DNA of 64,000 bases from Nannochloropsis salina CCMP1776. Lineage: Eukaryota > Sar > Eustigmatophyceae > Eustigmatales > Monodopsidaceae. The translations under genes were made by a program, and so were the position numbers. Location: contig SDOX01000018.1 of NCBI GenBank assembly GCA_004565275.1, forward strand, positions 294,541-358,540, written 5' to 3'. A model generated the notes under the pieces. It was not told the DNA's origin and did no database searches. It saw only the letters and a list, made by a program, of their open reading frames with translations. Position 1 is the first letter of the stretch. Each line of letters begins with the position of its first letter. This document shows positions 44,301 to 54,918 of this stretch, one piece after another.

Positions 44301-45169
44301 AGCTACCGAGGCAGGGAAGCGCTACGCATGCCGTTACCTACCCCAGAGGCGTCATACAAGTGGACCCCCTCTCCTGTCAAAGTCATGACGCGTCGCGCCT
44401 CTTGTCCAGTCGGCTCCTCCCAGACCATGAGGCTTCGCACGCTTTCCAAGGGGCCCGGACCTCGAATGCGCCACGGCAGATAGTCCGACAGTCCCCCTGG
44501 GCGCGCCATAGCCCCGGAGGCCATCACCGCATTGCCTCTCCGCACCCCACCACCGCCCAAGGGGCCCACGCGATAGACACGGCCATAAGAGGTGCCCAAG
44601 AAGGCCATTGTCTGTGGACCCTCGCCGCCGCCAGCCAACAAGTCTCCGGCTACCACCTCCCAGGCAGCAGCCGTCACTTCCTCTTCAGGGTCAAGCTGAG
44701 CCATGTATTCGCTCTTAGCTCCCCCGCGCTCCAATTCTCGCCATATAAGTCGTCCATTGGACAGCACCACCGCCACCGGCATCCGAGGACCCGCGGGCGC
44801 CAAAACTGTCACGGCCGGCGCAGATGTCGTCACGCACGGAAGTCCTTGTCGGTCCAGCAATTCCAAGCATGTATCAGTTGGAGCCTGCATTTCTTTATCC
44901 AATTCTGCTGGCTCTAAACGCCAGGTGAACAATCTATTGCCCGCAAGGATGTAAGCCCGTGCCGTGCGATCATCGACGCCCGCTAGAATGGACGAAGCAT
45001 CGCACCCCGACAGTTTGCATGCCACTGACTCTGGCAGCAAACCAACTTGACCTTGATCTGCGTTGGCTACTAAAAAGTAATTCCGCAATGAGCGTACCTG
45101 AACAGCCTGTTTTCCACCCCGCCTGCGCTTGGCAGGAAGAAATGACATTTTTCCAGACCTGGACTCCAC
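41353..45169 (-). CDS. NUP133: Nucleoporin Nup133 (Y-complex scaffold)
   Basis: Nup133 ends the stem of the Y-shaped Nup107-160 complex of the nuclear pore. Three exons are inferred: 45169-44342, 44221-42264 and 42082-41353 (introns 120 and 181 nt, GTAGGT...ACAG and GTAAGT...CTCAG), for 1171 residues, close to human Nup133 (1156). The N-terminal third shows beta-propeller repeats (YILAGNRLFTWRLE, AVVLSNGRLIWRELE, GTSYGRVYRV, YLRTDGLILLMEP). The rest is an alpha-helical stack: REAIDMARRFAAWEVLGELE, VLNWLLECAHLEDVLEYG, then LAAARLSWIHHTHVQAF|DNGAQDLLGLADEEKTLDLK. The last stretch aligns with the Nup133 signature (LAWLHQI ... LLKLANEEK) and is formed across the second splice. ATG 45148 is an alternative start. 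Nup155 shares the fold but not this C-terminal signature. Confidence 0.85.
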
Positions 45170-45682
45170 CTACATAGGACGTTGAGACGGAAGGGCGTGT
45201 GACAATAAAGAAGGCTTTCCATCGAGCACCAGTGGGAGACAGGTCGCCGGCACAATTGGGTGTGGCTCATGGTATCGTCCAAGAAAAGTTGGTGGTGTGA
45301 GTTGTTTTGACTGATCCTCCAAACTAGAGCCCACAGGCACGCAAGGCCGCTTCAGCCTCGCCTTCTTGAGCGAGGACCGCGCGGAGAGACGGGCGACAGG
45401 CAGGAGGCGTGTCTGGCATCTTCTCCACGCTCATAGTGGCATTTTTATACCAGAAATCGGTGTAAAAAACCAATCAATGGTCGGTAAGGAAAACAAAAAA
45501 GAGCACGTGATGCTTGGAAATCAACAATGACCAACTTTGCATGCGCATGTTTGCTCTTCCTTTCCCTTTGCTGGCCCGTTCCCAGCACCCGCACCATCAG
45601 CAATATAAAATATCTTGTGTATGTGTTCACATCTCTATGTACTTATGTACGTGTTTATTCTCAGCAGCTCTTTGGCCCGTAA
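45170..45682. other. Intergenic, no gene seen
   Basis: This is upstream of Nup133 and downstream of the sterol oxidase stop. The short frames present are not supported. Confidence 0.5.
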
Positions 45683-46540
45683 CTACGCTTTTTTACCTTT
45701 AACGTCCATCTTGACATGCTTTTGACGCAATAGATGCTCCTTGAATTCTTTGTCTGTACCGAATATATAGTCCATGAGGCCTAAGACACCATATGCTCCC
45801 TTTGTGGTCGTCATATGATGGAAGTCATGAAATAACGGACCTGCAAAACATGGCAACAAATAGTAAGGGGACCATGGCAGAGCAAGGCCTGAATGTGCAT
45901 CTACTGTCTCCCAAATGCGAAGCGCGAGCCACAGGTATAGAACTAGGGGGTGCACACCTAGAATGACTGGAGGCAATAAAGTCGACGGCAAATTAAAGAT
46001 TAAATCTTCAAGCACGTGGGCGTATTCTGACGAGATACCTATTGGCGATTTGAATTCGTGGTGCTGCTTGTGGAAGTACTTGTAAATAGAGGGATGGTGG
46101 AACATGCGATGTGCCGAGTAGAACATGAACTCTGTCCCTAGTGCACAAACTAGCAATTGCCAGGTGCATTGCATTGCAGATGGTAGCGAAGCGTGCATAC
46201 TTCCGCCACAATGCTTCCACAGACAAAAGTAGCCCACGATTGCCGGAAGCTGGATGAAAAGTCGACCCAAATATATGTGAAGTACAGCCTTATGAGTGAG
46301 TTCCGTAGAGGGGTTCACCCCTTTTTGAATTTTCCATCGTTGTCGACATATCGGAACGTAGGAGATGAGCGTGTAGCACAGATTGCCAGTAACAAAGATG
46401 CTTTCATGAACAAGAGTCCCCGCAGCTAAGAAAGTGACAAGCTCCCCGTGGTCAACCGCCGAACGTGAAAGTAAATCCGCCAAGTACCTAATCCATGTCC
46501 CAATCGCATCGTATGTCATCGCCTGCGCAAGTGTTAGCAA
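45683..46540 (-). CDS. C4-methylsterol oxidase (ERG25/SMO), fatty acid hydroxylase superfamily
   Basis: Di-iron membrane oxygenase that starts removal of C4 methyl groups in sterol synthesis in the ER. It has 285 residues. The three His boxes are present in order: HRMFH, HKQHH and HDFHH. The ERG25/SMO-specific stretch ETVDAHSGLALPWSPYYL precedes the last box, and MDYIFGTD follows it. About four membrane spans flank the boxes (about residues 35-58, 95-110, 125-145, 190-215). The tail VKGKKA carries a KxKxx-type ER retrieval signal. ATG 46540 gives a hydrophilic N-terminus. An upstream minus frame at 46534-46764 could be a 5' exon or UTR, and a CAG just before the second Met is a possible acceptor, so the start is uncertain. 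General fatty acid or sterol hydroxylase is the fallback. Confidence 0.88.
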   Translation of the reverse strand: MLTLAQAMTYDAIGTWIRYLADLLSRSAVDHGELVTFLAAGTLVHESIFVTGNLCYTLISYVPICRQRWKIQKGVNPSTELTHKAVLHIYLGRLFIQLPAIVGYFCLWKHCGGSMHASLPSAMQCTWQLLVCALGTEFMFYSAHRMFHHPSIYKYFHKQHHEFKSPIGISSEYAHVLEDLIFNLPSTLLPPVILGVHPLVLYLWLALRIWETVDAHSGLALPWSPYYLLPCFAGPLFHDFHHMTTTKGAYGVLGLMDYIFGTDKEFKEHLLRQKHVKMDVKGKKA

Positions 46541-47298
46541 AAACGAGTATTAAGCATCGACTGTCGGCTCTGATGACCCGCATGTCTGCCAGTGAAGAGG
46601 CTGAGTTGGGGTTGAAATGGCCTCTCGCTTTCAGGGGTCTCCCTCCTTCCAGGAGACGTCATCGCGCGCGCGCTCTCCGGTTGATAAAACAAAATCAAGC
46701 CACCACACGTCTCCTCGCTGCGTAACATCGACCTCATTGCTTCCAAGAGGCCTACATCGGACACTCGTGCACGGTTCAGTGGTCCGCTGTGGCCAGTCCC
46801 TTCGACTCGGCTGGGCGTGAGCGAGGCGGCGCCGGCGGGAGGGGAGGGATCGCCGGATCACCTGATAGATGAGGCGGGGAAAGGCGTTCGGGGTGGCGGC
46901 TCAATCCCGTCATTCAGTGTAACAAGTACAAAGTGGAGACAATGGTGAGAAAGGTGTGTGAATAGGGGGCGGAGGACATGTACTGCACGTCATGATACCA
47001 AATAGATTTATTAATTAAGGACCAACGACCTTGGCAGAGACACGAAAGGGAAAAGTTGCTGCTCTGTCGGCTTTTATGAGGAAAATTGGGTTTTCAAAAT
47101 CGGGTCATAAACTTAGTTACTTGTAAGCAATGCAAAATCCGCATTAAAAGATTTACGCTGCTGGAGCTTAGGAAGGTACCAAATAAAGTAAATTTCGTCC
47201 GTAATCGTGTGCTCCCAAGTCCGCTTTTTTTCTATTCTTGATGATGGCCGGCGAGCTGTGTGGTACATTTAACTTCAGTTGATAATGCTGCACTGCGT
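46541..47298. other. Intergenic, no clear gene
   Basis: This is the upstream region of the sterol oxidase and the 3' flank of the acid phosphatase. Frames of about 70-90 codons here are short and lack domain features. Confidence 0.45.
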
Positions 47299-48948
47299 TT
47301 ATGTACACGGAACTTGGCTTCCTCCTCTAGGTGACATGCGCTCCACGTACTCCTGCAAACAACCGAGGGGCAACAGCGTCTCCTCTTCCATTCCCTGTCT
47401 CCCCTCATATTTACCTCTGTATTCCGGGCAATGCAAACTCCGTCGCGAAACGGTGTTGCCGTTGTAGAGGATACGGACGGCATTTTCCTCGCTCTCTTTT
47501 GATCCAAGGAGGTGACCCACCTTTGTATCAGCCTTCAGTGAGCTTCCTTTGGCGATGGGAGGCCCCCAAAGCTCAAAGACGATCCGACTCGCGTAGGGTG
47601 GCCAATAGCAGTGCCTATCAAGCACATCCAAGGCACCCAGGAGTGGGGACAAAACTGTGTCATGCGCTGAATAAAGCGCCAGCTTCAAGCGCGTGTCTTG
47701 ATATGACTGAAATCGACCTAGGACTTCACGAAGGAAAGGCTGCATACCCAAACGGGTGCCCTCCCGCCCGCCCTCGGCTCCGGCAAAACGCTCGCAGAAC
47801 ATGCGGTCAGTCTCTTGCTTCAAGAGATACACGAGGCTCCTTTTAACAGGCAGTTCTTGGCTGTGGCAAGTCATGCCCATAAGAGGATCTGTAGCGTCGG
47901 CCACGCTCAAGTTCCGCGCTTCTGCCTCTACTGCTGGACTCAGCTTAAGCTGTTCGAACAATTCACGGTCTAAATCTACCGCAACTTTGAAGGCTTTCTC
48001 CTGCTGTGCCCCTAATGCAAACGCAGCTCGACAAGATCCTTTTTCCTCTGGTGCACTCTGGAAGGGATCAATGTTCCTGGGTCGAGATGCGCCGATCAAA
48101 CCTCGTCCAAAAAGTGCCTCCTTGTTGTTTTCCTCCTGAACAACCACCGGCATGTGCTCGGGCACTATCGGGGCCAGAAAGCTCAGCATCAGCACTGCCC
48201 CAGAAATAAACGTCCGCGGGTAATTGGTGCTGCGAAAGTAGATCTCTTTATCCATGTCCTTGATGCCTAGGGCGGTACCATATCTGTCTCGTAGGTACTG
48301 TCCATTCCGAAGCTGCTGCTGAAGGCCTCGCTCAGTCAATTGGCCCGGAAAGCAGGCTTGACTTTCATTGCCCGAGAAAGCCGTTTCAGGTCCTGCTCTG
48401 GTCTCATCTCGTTGCATTGCAGCTAAATCCTGTCCCTTCCCTGGCGGATCCCTGGTCGGCGCAAGCAAGGCATGCGTGAGGTACTCTAAAGAGGCTTTGC
48501 CCTGGACTCCTGCCACGCTAAACCTCTCCCGTACCAGCTGCGCCACTCGACGCATGGTTGGGTCCTTCAATTTACAATCGAATTCTGGGGAAGGCGAGGT
48601 CAGACTCGTGATCGGCGAACGATCTCCGTGCCGAATCACAACCTGAATTTGTTTCAGATTCCTAGTGCGCGTGCCTGGTGGAAGAATTCCATCCTCCCCA
48701 TGCATGGGGGCTTCGCAGTAGGAGAATTCATGTTTGCCGCCTTTGAGCTTCAAGGTTAAATTACCATGCGGAAATTTTGCCGGCAGCAGGAGGCACGCGA
48801 CGAAGAGGAGACTGCTTGCGGTAAATATTACTGCCATGCCACGCGACGAAAGATGAGCGCGGCCGCCATCACTTCCTCCTCTCTCCGCCTCGAAGCGTCG
48901 GTGAGATATTTTTGCTCGTATTGACGCCAGTACACGGCGGTGCAGCAT
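47299..48948 (-). CDS. Histidine acid phosphatase-like protein (HP2 clade, PXYLP1/ACP type), membrane-anchored
   Basis: Branch 2 histidine phosphatase. The catalytic RHG motif is [14 protein letters not shown] (about residue 105) and the proton-donor HD is in [15 protein letters not shown] (about 420). Both are needed for the phospho-His mechanism and both are intact. An N-terminal helix (about 38-56, [18 protein letters not shown]) suggests a type II membrane or secreted protein with the catalytic domain in the Golgi or endomembrane lumen. Several Cys (for example [20 protein letters not shown]) could form disulfides, as in PXYLP1 and lysosomal acid phosphatases. It has 549 residues in a single exon. 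Substrate (phosphoxylose, phosphomonoester or inositol phosphate) cannot be told. ATG 48948 lies close to the divergent J-domain gene. Confidence 0.85.
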   Translation of the reverse strand: MLHRRVLASIRAKISHRRFEAERGGSDGGRAHLSSRGMAVIFTASSLLFVACLLLPAKFPHGNLTLKLKGGKHEFSYCEAPMHGEDGILPPGTRTRNLKQIQVVIRHGDRSPITSLTSPSPEFDCKLKDPTMRRVAQLVRERFSVAGVQGKASLEYLTHALLAPTRDPPGKGQDLAAMQRDETRAGPETAFSGNESQACFPGQLTERGLQQQLRNGQYLRDRYGTALGIKDMDKEIYFRSTNYPRTFISGAVLMLSFLAPIVPEHMPVVVQEENNKEALFGRGLIGASRPRNIDPFQSAPEEKGSCRAAFALGAQQEKAFKVAVDLDRELFEQLKLSPAVEAEARNLSVADATDPLMGMTCHSQELPVKRSLVYLLKQETDRMFCERFAGAEGGREGTRLGMQPFLREVLGRFQSYQDTRLKLALYSAHDTVLSPLLGALDVLDRHCYWPPYASRIVFELWGPPIAKGSSLKADTKVGHLLGSKESEENAVRILYNGNTVSRRSLHCPEYRGKYEGRQGMEEETLLPLGCLQEYVERMSPRGGSQVPCT

Positions 48949-49186
48949 CCCCTGTATTTCAATGAGGTTTTTGCGAAGTTCTGAATTCCAAGGATCACTA
49001 GCCGGATTGTCTTTTGCAAAGGACGATGGCGCAGGGAGGCCTCATGGGCCGGTCGGTCGGGTTGCGGATGCGAGGGGCCCGGGCACTTCCACCTCCCGGG
49101 GAGCTCATGCATACACGCCGATCACACCAATCCGCTCACATCAAGGCTTTTCCACTCGCAGGCTGTCCAGTAGATCAGACGCCTTA
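48949..49186. promoter_or_regulatory. Compact divergent promoter: acid phosphatase and ER J-protein
   Basis: These 238 bp separate the phosphatase ATG (48948, -) from the preferred J-protein ATG (49187, +). The J-protein frame is open through this region back to an ATG at 48962, which would leave only 13 bp between starts. Confidence 0.4.
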
Positions 49187-50911
49187 ATGAGAGCAAGGGA
49201 GGGGCGTTGGCTCGAGCGAAACGGATCACCTGGACGCTCAGTACTGGGACGACTGGTGTCGCTCAAGCTGGCATGTATTTTCCTCATGATTCATGTCCTG
49301 ATAGCTCCTCTACATACCGCAGCGCAAACGCATCCTGAATATGCGCATACAAATCTATACGAAGCACTGGGACTAAATCCGAATGCCACGCCCGCAGATG
49401 TTAAGAAGGCATATCGGACACTGGCCCTCAAAAACCATCCTGATAAAGTCAAGGTGGATGACAAAGAAGCTGCTGCTAGCGTGTTCGCAGAAATCGCAGA
49501 AGCGTATGAAATCCTATCTGATCCAGTACGACGCAAGCAATACGATTTAGCACGTAAGCAGGTGGAAGAAGCGAGTAATTTGGGGAAGCAAGGCCGCGAC
49601 CATCACCATTCTGATCGTGGATTCGGCTATGAAGACCATTGGGACGAGGATGTGGAGGCATGGAGCGCGCAAGGTCGGAGAGACCCTAACTTCGCTCACC
49701 AGGATCATGGAAGAGATGAAAAATGGGTCTTCACAGATCCGTTTCAACTTTTTGAAAGTTTTTTTGCCGACACCCGGGAATGGGGCGATCTGCGATGGGG
49801 CTGGGACCACGAGGCAGCAGGCTACGCTGGCTACCCATCTGGCAATGAAGTCAGCGATTGGGAAAGCGCTGTGTACGAGGACATAGAATGGCACTCTTTC
49901 GGTGGACAGGACTTTATACGCATACAAAGGGTATACGGAGACGGCCGGATTGAAATGGAAACGAAAGAGGCGCCCTCTTCGTCGTCTGGGCGAGCACGTG
50001 TTGAGCTGGGAGGGCGCAAGAAGACGGGGGAGTGGGCCCACGAAGAAAGGCGAGAACACAAACGAGACTCGTTTGAGCGCTTTCATCGACCATTCTTAAG
50101 CTCGTGGGGTACAAGCACCATGGGTGTTGCTAGGCAAGCATTGCGGACGGGAGAAAGGCTGAAGGTGGGGGATCAACTCTTGTCCCCCGAGGGAACTCAT
50201 GTGTGCTTTCTAGACCACAAATACGAAAAATTGGTTGTTGCAGAGAATTTGGAGGATGGGGACATCCTATGGGAGTCAAACGGAAGGGGAGAAGGATGGG
50301 AAACGTGGGAAGAGGGGGACAGCCTCAAAGAGGGCGCAAGGCCGCACTCTCTCCACGAAAACCATCTGTCAGCAGTCGTGTCGCGACAAGGTCGGGTGGA
50401 GATATGGAGGGAGGAGCGAGTGGGGTCGATAGGCGGTAGGAAGGAGCTGGTTTGGCAATCCACTCAAGATGCGGGCGGTCCAAGCGTGGACGAGGACCTG
50501 AGCAGCCTCGAGTACGTTCTCACCCTTTCGGATGTGGACGGAAACCTGGCGTTGTACTGCGTCGCGAAGGAAGGGAGGGCTTTGGGAGACGAAGATGGGG
50601 AGGAGGAATGTGTGTGGGCTAGCCGGGGTTGTCCTGGGATGGGGCGTACTGCTCGCCAGGCGCTGGGGGAGTTTGGCCGTCAGGTCGTCTTCCCCGTCTT
50701 CCGGCTGGGTGTAGCGGGGTTCACTTCCCTTTTAAAGCAGCTGCGGGCCTTCGTGAGGGATCATGGATTTCCTAATTTGAGAAGGGGGTGGATGTATGTA
50801 TATAGGCTTACGAAAAAGGCAGCAAGCAAGCTCCGGCACGCCGTTGCGGAGAGGAGGCGCGTGGAGAGAAAGAAGCAGAGCCAGGGGAGAGGTAGCGGGA
50901 GCAGCATATAA
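49187..50911 (+). CDS. J-domain (DnaJ/HSP40) protein, predicted ER-luminal
   Basis: Co-chaperone that stimulates an Hsp70 (BiP in the ER). The J-domain starts at [20 protein letters not shown] and holds the HPD motif in KNHPDKVKV, then [16 protein letters not shown] prefer ATG 49187 because it places a hydrophobic signal ([22 protein letters not shown]) near the N-terminus, giving 574 residues. The frame is open to ATG 48962, which would add 75 residues. After the J-domain there is an acidic, aromatic region (about residues 140-280), no G/F or Cys zinc domain, a Trp-containing beta-rich region, and a strongly basic C-terminus ([12 protein letters not shown]). It is therefore a class C (DNAJC-like) protein. 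A hydrophobic helix near [17 protein letters not shown] is marginal. Convergent with the secreted Cys protein. Confidence 0.85.
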   Translation: MRAREGRWLERNGSPGRSVLGRLVSLKLACIFLMIHVLIAPLHTAAQTHPEYAHTNLYEALGLNPNATPADVKKAYRTLALKNHPDKVKVDDKEAAASVFAEIAEAYEILSDPVRRKQYDLARKQVEEASNLGKQGRDHHHSDRGFGYEDHWDEDVEAWSAQGRRDPNFAHQDHGRDEKWVFTDPFQLFESFFADTREWGDLRWGWDHEAAGYAGYPSGNEVSDWESAVYEDIEWHSFGGQDFIRIQRVYGDGRIEMETKEAPSSSSGRARVELGGRKKTGEWAHEERREHKRDSFERFHRPFLSSWGTSTMGVARQALRTGERLKVGDQLLSPEGTHVCFLDHKYEKLVVAENLEDGDILWESNGRGEGWETWEEGDSLKEGARPHSLHENHLSAVVSRQGRVEIWREERVGSIGGRKELVWQSTQDAGGPSVDEDLSSLEYVLTLSDVDGNLALYCVAKEGRALGDEDGEEECVWASRGCPGMGRTARQALGEFGRQVVFPVFRLGVAGFTSLLKQLRAFVRDHGFPNLRRGWMYVYRLTKKAASKLRHAVAERRRVERKKQSQGRGSGSSI

Positions 50912-51120
50912 ATTAAATCCACACTGGTGTGTGGTATGCATGTCAGTGTATATGAGAAGAAATATAAAGCACCGGAGGACTGAGGTGTGTGGCATTGCAT
51001 TGAATATTGTTTTCCGAAAACAGTAACGGGACGCCGTGCATTGATGTAAAATCCTGATGGTCGCCTCTTCTTGGGAAAAGACTGCTCTTAGAGCGAGAAG
51101 CTCCATGTCTTCTTTTTAAC

Positions 51121-51882
51121 TCATTTCTCTTCGCGCATCGATACGCCCTGTACGCCCTTGACCAGCCCGTTCACGAACGATTTGACTGAGAAAGCGCTGA
51201 GGAGGGAAAAGCGGCGACTGGAGCTCGTCAAAAAATTACCCTGCGCGTCCGTGCCGGTCCACGTTATGTACAAGCTCAATTGGCAGGCATTTCGATCTGC
51301 CTGGGCGTTAAGGGCGCATTCGGCGTCCGTCAAAAAACAGTCCGACGTAGCGCCAACACCCGTGTAGCGCTCGCCCGTGAAGTCGTACGTATTCTCTACA
51401 CACCTATCGCTATTGTCGCAAAGGGGACAACCATTATCAAAAGTGATGCCAGTCACCACTCCTCTATCCAGGTTTATGATTGCGGTGAGAACAGAGAATG
51501 TCCGTCCTAGACTGTCTTCCTGCCGGTAGAGTTTCTGAAACGAGGCGACGCCCATGCTCTCGACATGCACCGCTACGTTTGGCCCATACAAATTTGCGAC
51601 GCCTTGAGAGGTAAGATTGGAGAAAGTATCGGAGAATTGGAGACGTGTAAATCTATCCACGGTTGGAGTAAATGCTACGCGCGAAAAATTGCTTGTCCCC
51701 TCTTGCCAAGCGGGCGCCGAGAACACAATGCAGACGTACGTCCCTTGGGCCTGGGTCACACCCGAATTCACTCCACCCGGCGGCAAGCAGCCATAGACAA
51801 ATGTGAAGCACTGAAAAATGCAGAACAGTAACGTTCTTCGGGATAGGAAAGCGGCCAAATACCCTCTTGATGATGCGGACAT
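51121..51882 (-). CDS. Secreted Cys-containing protein of unknown function
   Basis: I do not recognise this family. The 253-residue product has a clear signal peptide (basic LSRRTLLF, core CIFQCFTFVYG, likely cleaved before CLPPGG). The mature part is beta-rich and Thr/Ser/Asn-rich with several N-glycosylation sequons (SNFSR, SNLTS). It has a tight Cys cluster FDNGCPLCDNSDRCVENTYD and three more Cys (SDCFL, AECAL, NACQL), consistent with disulfides in the secretory pathway or cell wall. The C-terminus is amphipathic and ends MREEK with no membrane anchor. It is a single exon, and its ATG at 51882 diverges from the HAT-repeat gene. Lack of recognised family makes it a candidate lineage-specific extracellular protein. 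Confidence 0.65.
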   Translation of the reverse strand: MSASSRGYLAAFLSRRTLLFCIFQCFTFVYGCLPPGGVNSGVTQAQGTYVCIVFSAPAWQEGTSNFSRVAFTPTVDRFTRLQFSDTFSNLTSQGVANLYGPNVAVHVESMGVASFQKLYRQEDSLGRTFSVLTAIINLDRGVVTGITFDNGCPLCDNSDRCVENTYDFTGERYTGVGATSDCFLTDAECALNAQADRNACQLSLYITWTGTDAQGNFLTSSSRRFSLLSAFSVKSFVNGLVKGVQGVSMREEK

Positions 51883-52388
51883 AGGTACCTGAGACCAAGG
51901 AGGGGATAGTTTGCGGAGGCATTAGATGTCGAAGGGCAAGGTAAAGGGCGCAAATTTCGATTCGCACGACTCAAGTCGACTTTGTGGTTGGGATTATCCT
52001 TTCATTGTATTCATCCCCATGGGTATGGCCAAGGGACACCTCTTGAGGCTGCCGGTGTCAGGCTTTGAGGGCGGCCAAGCTTTTCGTCCGTCATGGGCCA
52101 GGCCCCACCCCCAGCCCCTCTCCTGACCTCCCGGCTCCGCGCCCAGTCCCCGCAGCTTGGCTGCGAGGACCACAAAAGGATGTGCCGGTCCGCCAAAATG
52201 CCTGTATCCGCGCAACAATAATGAACAAATGTCTTCTGTGGAGCTACATGGGTTAGGGTCAGGGCAATTTTCTCACATGATAGATACAAAATGACACAGG
52301 GTCCAGCCAGTTTTGTAGTGCGATTTTCCGCCCCGCCCTTTTTCACCATACATCACACACTTCTTCCAGAAAACGCCCCCTTCGACGC
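51883..52388. promoter_or_regulatory. Divergent promoter region, secreted protein and HAT-repeat gene
   Basis: These 506 bp separate two opposite start codons. The frames of 60-112 codons inside are not supported. No defined element is seen. Confidence 0.4.
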
Positions 52389-54293
52389 ATGCAAGTCTCT
52401 GCCGTTGTTGACTATGACGTTGAAGCTGTCAAGGCACAGGTAGACACCATTTTGGCGTCACAAGGGGTGGAAGATGCACGCAAACATTTCGAAGAAACGC
52501 TTTCCTCTTGGGCTGACGAGTACTCCCGTATATTAGAGGAAGCCAGCCAACCTCTTTCCGTTGCGGATAGACAACCCTATGAAGAAAGTCTAGTTGACCT
52601 TTGGCTTGCATACGCTGCCTTCGAAAGGCGACTGCGCCAATGGAAACAAGCGGTAAAGGTGTTTGAAAGCGCCACAACGGACGTTATCGGAGAGAAGACA
52701 TCCCGACTATGGGTTGAATATGGGCGCTTCTGTCGAGAGCGTGGCAAACTTGCCAACGCGCAAAAAGTGTACCTGCGGGCGGTGGAAGTCCTAGATACCA
52801 AGGCCGAGCGAGACATGATCTGGTCTGAATTCCTAGAGGCACTCAAGGCCAAAGGCGGGCCTGGAACAGATGTCATTGAGACAGTGGCCCAGCTCAAAGC
52901 TATGCTTGGCATCCCTGAAGAGGAAGAGCAAAAACACGAGATAAAAGGGGTTGATGAATTCTCTGCAGAATCAGGGCCGGGAGATCCGAGCAGCGATGCT
53001 TCATCAGAGTCTGTCTCTGGGTCGATGGTCAGGGGGATGGAGAAGCCAGCATCGGGGGGAAATTTACCAGACAACGCCGTTAATGATGCACCAGTCTTCT
53101 CGGAGCCTTCAGTTCTTCAGTCGTCACCAGACGGAAAAAGAGAAACGCTCACATTGGGCTCTCAGGTGCCAATGGTCCCTGCGCAGTCTACAGCACCCGA
53201 GCTCGTAGATGCCTCAGTTGCCAAAATACCACCAGCGCAACCTGCAGACACGGAGCCACCACCCCTGTTGTTTTCCACCGAGGCACTGCTAAATATGGAT
53301 GACGCGTACGGTGCAGGTTTGGAGGAGGAAATTCTTGGGGCCGTGAAGGTTCTTTTGGGGGACCCGGCCGTGCTGGACGTGGTCGAGGGGCAATGGCTGG
53401 TGCAGGCCATGAAGCAGCAGCTGGCAAGCACTATTTTGGCGGGGTTGGAGGCCAAGCATACCGAGGCAAGAGAACGCCTGGCTCTTCGTCATGCGCAGCT
53501 GCAGGCAAGTATCCCCAGTGTTTCTCTATCACCTCAAGTGGAGCAGGAGCGACAGGCATTGGCGACGGCATGCGAACGAGAACGAGCACAGCTCAGAACA
53601 CAGCTCTCGGCCGAGTTCTGGCACGTGCTTGAGGCCCAGCAATCCGTCCTAGGGGAGGGCGCTGGGGGCGCGGGGCTGCCAGGGTTGGAGATAACGCGTG
53701 ACCGAACAGCTATAGCAAAGCAGCAAAAAGTTCTCCGCGTGGTCACGGCCAACATGCAGCTCTACCACTTCCATAGGAAGCGGCAACGCATGGCAGAAGA
53801 CCTGGCACACCAAACTGACCTTTTGCATGAGCTGCAATGCGCTGCAAGCGGTGTAGAAAGTGAGAGCGGTAAATCCACAGCCACCGGAGCAGAGACGTCG
53901 AAACCTTCATCCTCGTCGGCGCCTGATGCCCCGTCGCCGGATTCCCTACCTTCCGGCGAGCATAGCACTGGAAGCAGCCGGAGCAAGAGGGGCACTTCCT
54001 CGGGCACGAGGTGGGAACCCGTGGCCTCAGTGGAAAAAACGGTGGAGGAGGGGAAAGGCGGGCAAAGTGAGGGCGGCAGACCCCGGAAGCAGATGAGGGC
54101 GCGTGGAGACCGAGGGCATTCACCGCACGTTGAATCGGCGAACGTTGGACGATCGCCGCCGCGGCGAAGCAGTCGTAGAGGGGGTCATGGCAGCGCTTAT
54201 AGGGATGGCGCTGAGAGTAAGGAGAAAGCCACATCAGCTCCGAGTGCCGACAATAGAGCCATCCTTCGTAGAATGATGGAACATTTCAAGTAA
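52389..54293 (+). CDS. HAT-repeat (half-a-TPR) protein, probable pre-mRNA processing factor
   Basis: It has 634 residues in a single exon. Residues about 70-150 contain tandem HAT-type repeats: LWLAYAAFERRLRQWKQAVK, then LWVEYGRFCRERGKLANAQK, then MIWSEFLEAL, with the W-x2-Y/A-x2-E/F spacing seen in CLF1/CRNKL1, Prp39 and CstF77. HAT repeats are found almost only in RNA-processing proteins. The middle part is acidic and Ser-rich, followed by a coiled coil (about 355-480). The C-terminus is Ser/Arg-rich (GRSPPRRSSRRGGHGS), as in splicing factors, and ends AILRRMMEHFK. The repeat number is far lower than in CLF1 (about 15), so this is not that orthologue. Naming the exact factor is not possible. 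Confidence 0.65.
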   Translation: MQVSAVVDYDVEAVKAQVDTILASQGVEDARKHFEETLSSWADEYSRILEEASQPLSVADRQPYEESLVDLWLAYAAFERRLRQWKQAVKVFESATTDVIGEKTSRLWVEYGRFCRERGKLANAQKVYLRAVEVLDTKAERDMIWSEFLEALKAKGGPGTDVIETVAQLKAMLGIPEEEEQKHEIKGVDEFSAESGPGDPSSDASSESVSGSMVRGMEKPASGGNLPDNAVNDAPVFSEPSVLQSSPDGKRETLTLGSQVPMVPAQSTAPELVDASVAKIPPAQPADTEPPPLLFSTEALLNMDDAYGAGLEEEILGAVKVLLGDPAVLDVVEGQWLVQAMKQQLASTILAGLEAKHTEARERLALRHAQLQASIPSVSLSPQVEQERQALATACERERAQLRTQLSAEFWHVLEAQQSVLGEGAGGAGLPGLEITRDRTAIAKQQKVLRVVTANMQLYHFHRKRQRMAEDLAHQTDLLHELQCAASGVESESGKSTATGAETSKPSSSSAPDAPSPDSLPSGEHSTGSSRSKRGTSSGTRWEPVASVEKTVEEGKGGQSEGGRPRKQMRARGDRGHSPHVESANVGRSPPRRSSRRGGHGSAYRDGAESKEKATSAPSADNRAILRRMMEHFK

Positions 54294-54585
54294 TTGACGA
54301 AGCAAATTTATAAAGCAGACATCTCATAATTTCCACTTCGGCGGTGATTTTCCTAGCCCCATCGAACGTTACGTGATTTATCGAGGCGCAAGTTTAGGGA
54401 AAATATTCTTCTCACTCTCGTGCCCCTAGCGAGCTTTCCTCTTTGCCCGCACCACTTGAAGTCAAGTATTTAGCATTGCACCTTATAACCTCTTTCACCC
54501 TTTTCTTGCAAAAAAATCAGAGATACTACCTATTTTTTGTGCATAGCCTCAACGGAAGACGGACGCCAAGCCACTTGTCACATTT

Positions 54586-54918
54586 CTAACGGCGGCGCTT
54601 CTCTTCACGCAATTCTTCCATCTCTTCCGCTTTCATAACGACCAATTTATGTAAAATGATACTGCATGACATGATGGCAATTAACACGGCGCCGAGCATC
54701 ACACTTGTGAGGGAAAACGAGAGTTGCTTGCCGCCGAAAAGCCTCTCAATGAGGTTGTCAATGTGAGCCAGGAAGATATGGCCTGGCAAGGAGCGGGTGC
54801 GAAGCGCCAACGTGTGCACACCCTTAAGGGCAATATCCAGTGCGATCAATAGCGTCAAACTTGCTAGGACGGCAGGCACAGCCCATACTGTTGCGTATTG
54901 GAGACTTGTGGCATCCAT
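54586..54918 (-). CDS. Small membrane protein with C-terminal basic tail, unknown
   Basis: It has 110 residues. Two hydrophobic helices are clear: VWAVPAVLASLTLLIALDIA (about 12-31) and LTSVMLGAVLIAIMSCSIIL (about 70-89), separated by a loop with LPGHIFLAHIDNLIERLF. The C-terminus is a charged helix ending EELREEKRRR, giving a dibasic ER-retention-like end. In-frame stops lie shortly upstream and there is no AG acceptor between them and the ATG at 54918, so this is the true start if the gene is real. The layout vaguely recalls BAP31-type or other small ER proteins but no family is claimed. Confidence 0.5.
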   Translation of the reverse strand: MDATSLQYATVWAVPAVLASLTLLIALDIALKGVHTLALRTRSLPGHIFLAHIDNLIERLFGGKQLSFSLTSVMLGAVLIAIMSCSIILHKLVVMKAEEMEELREEKRRR

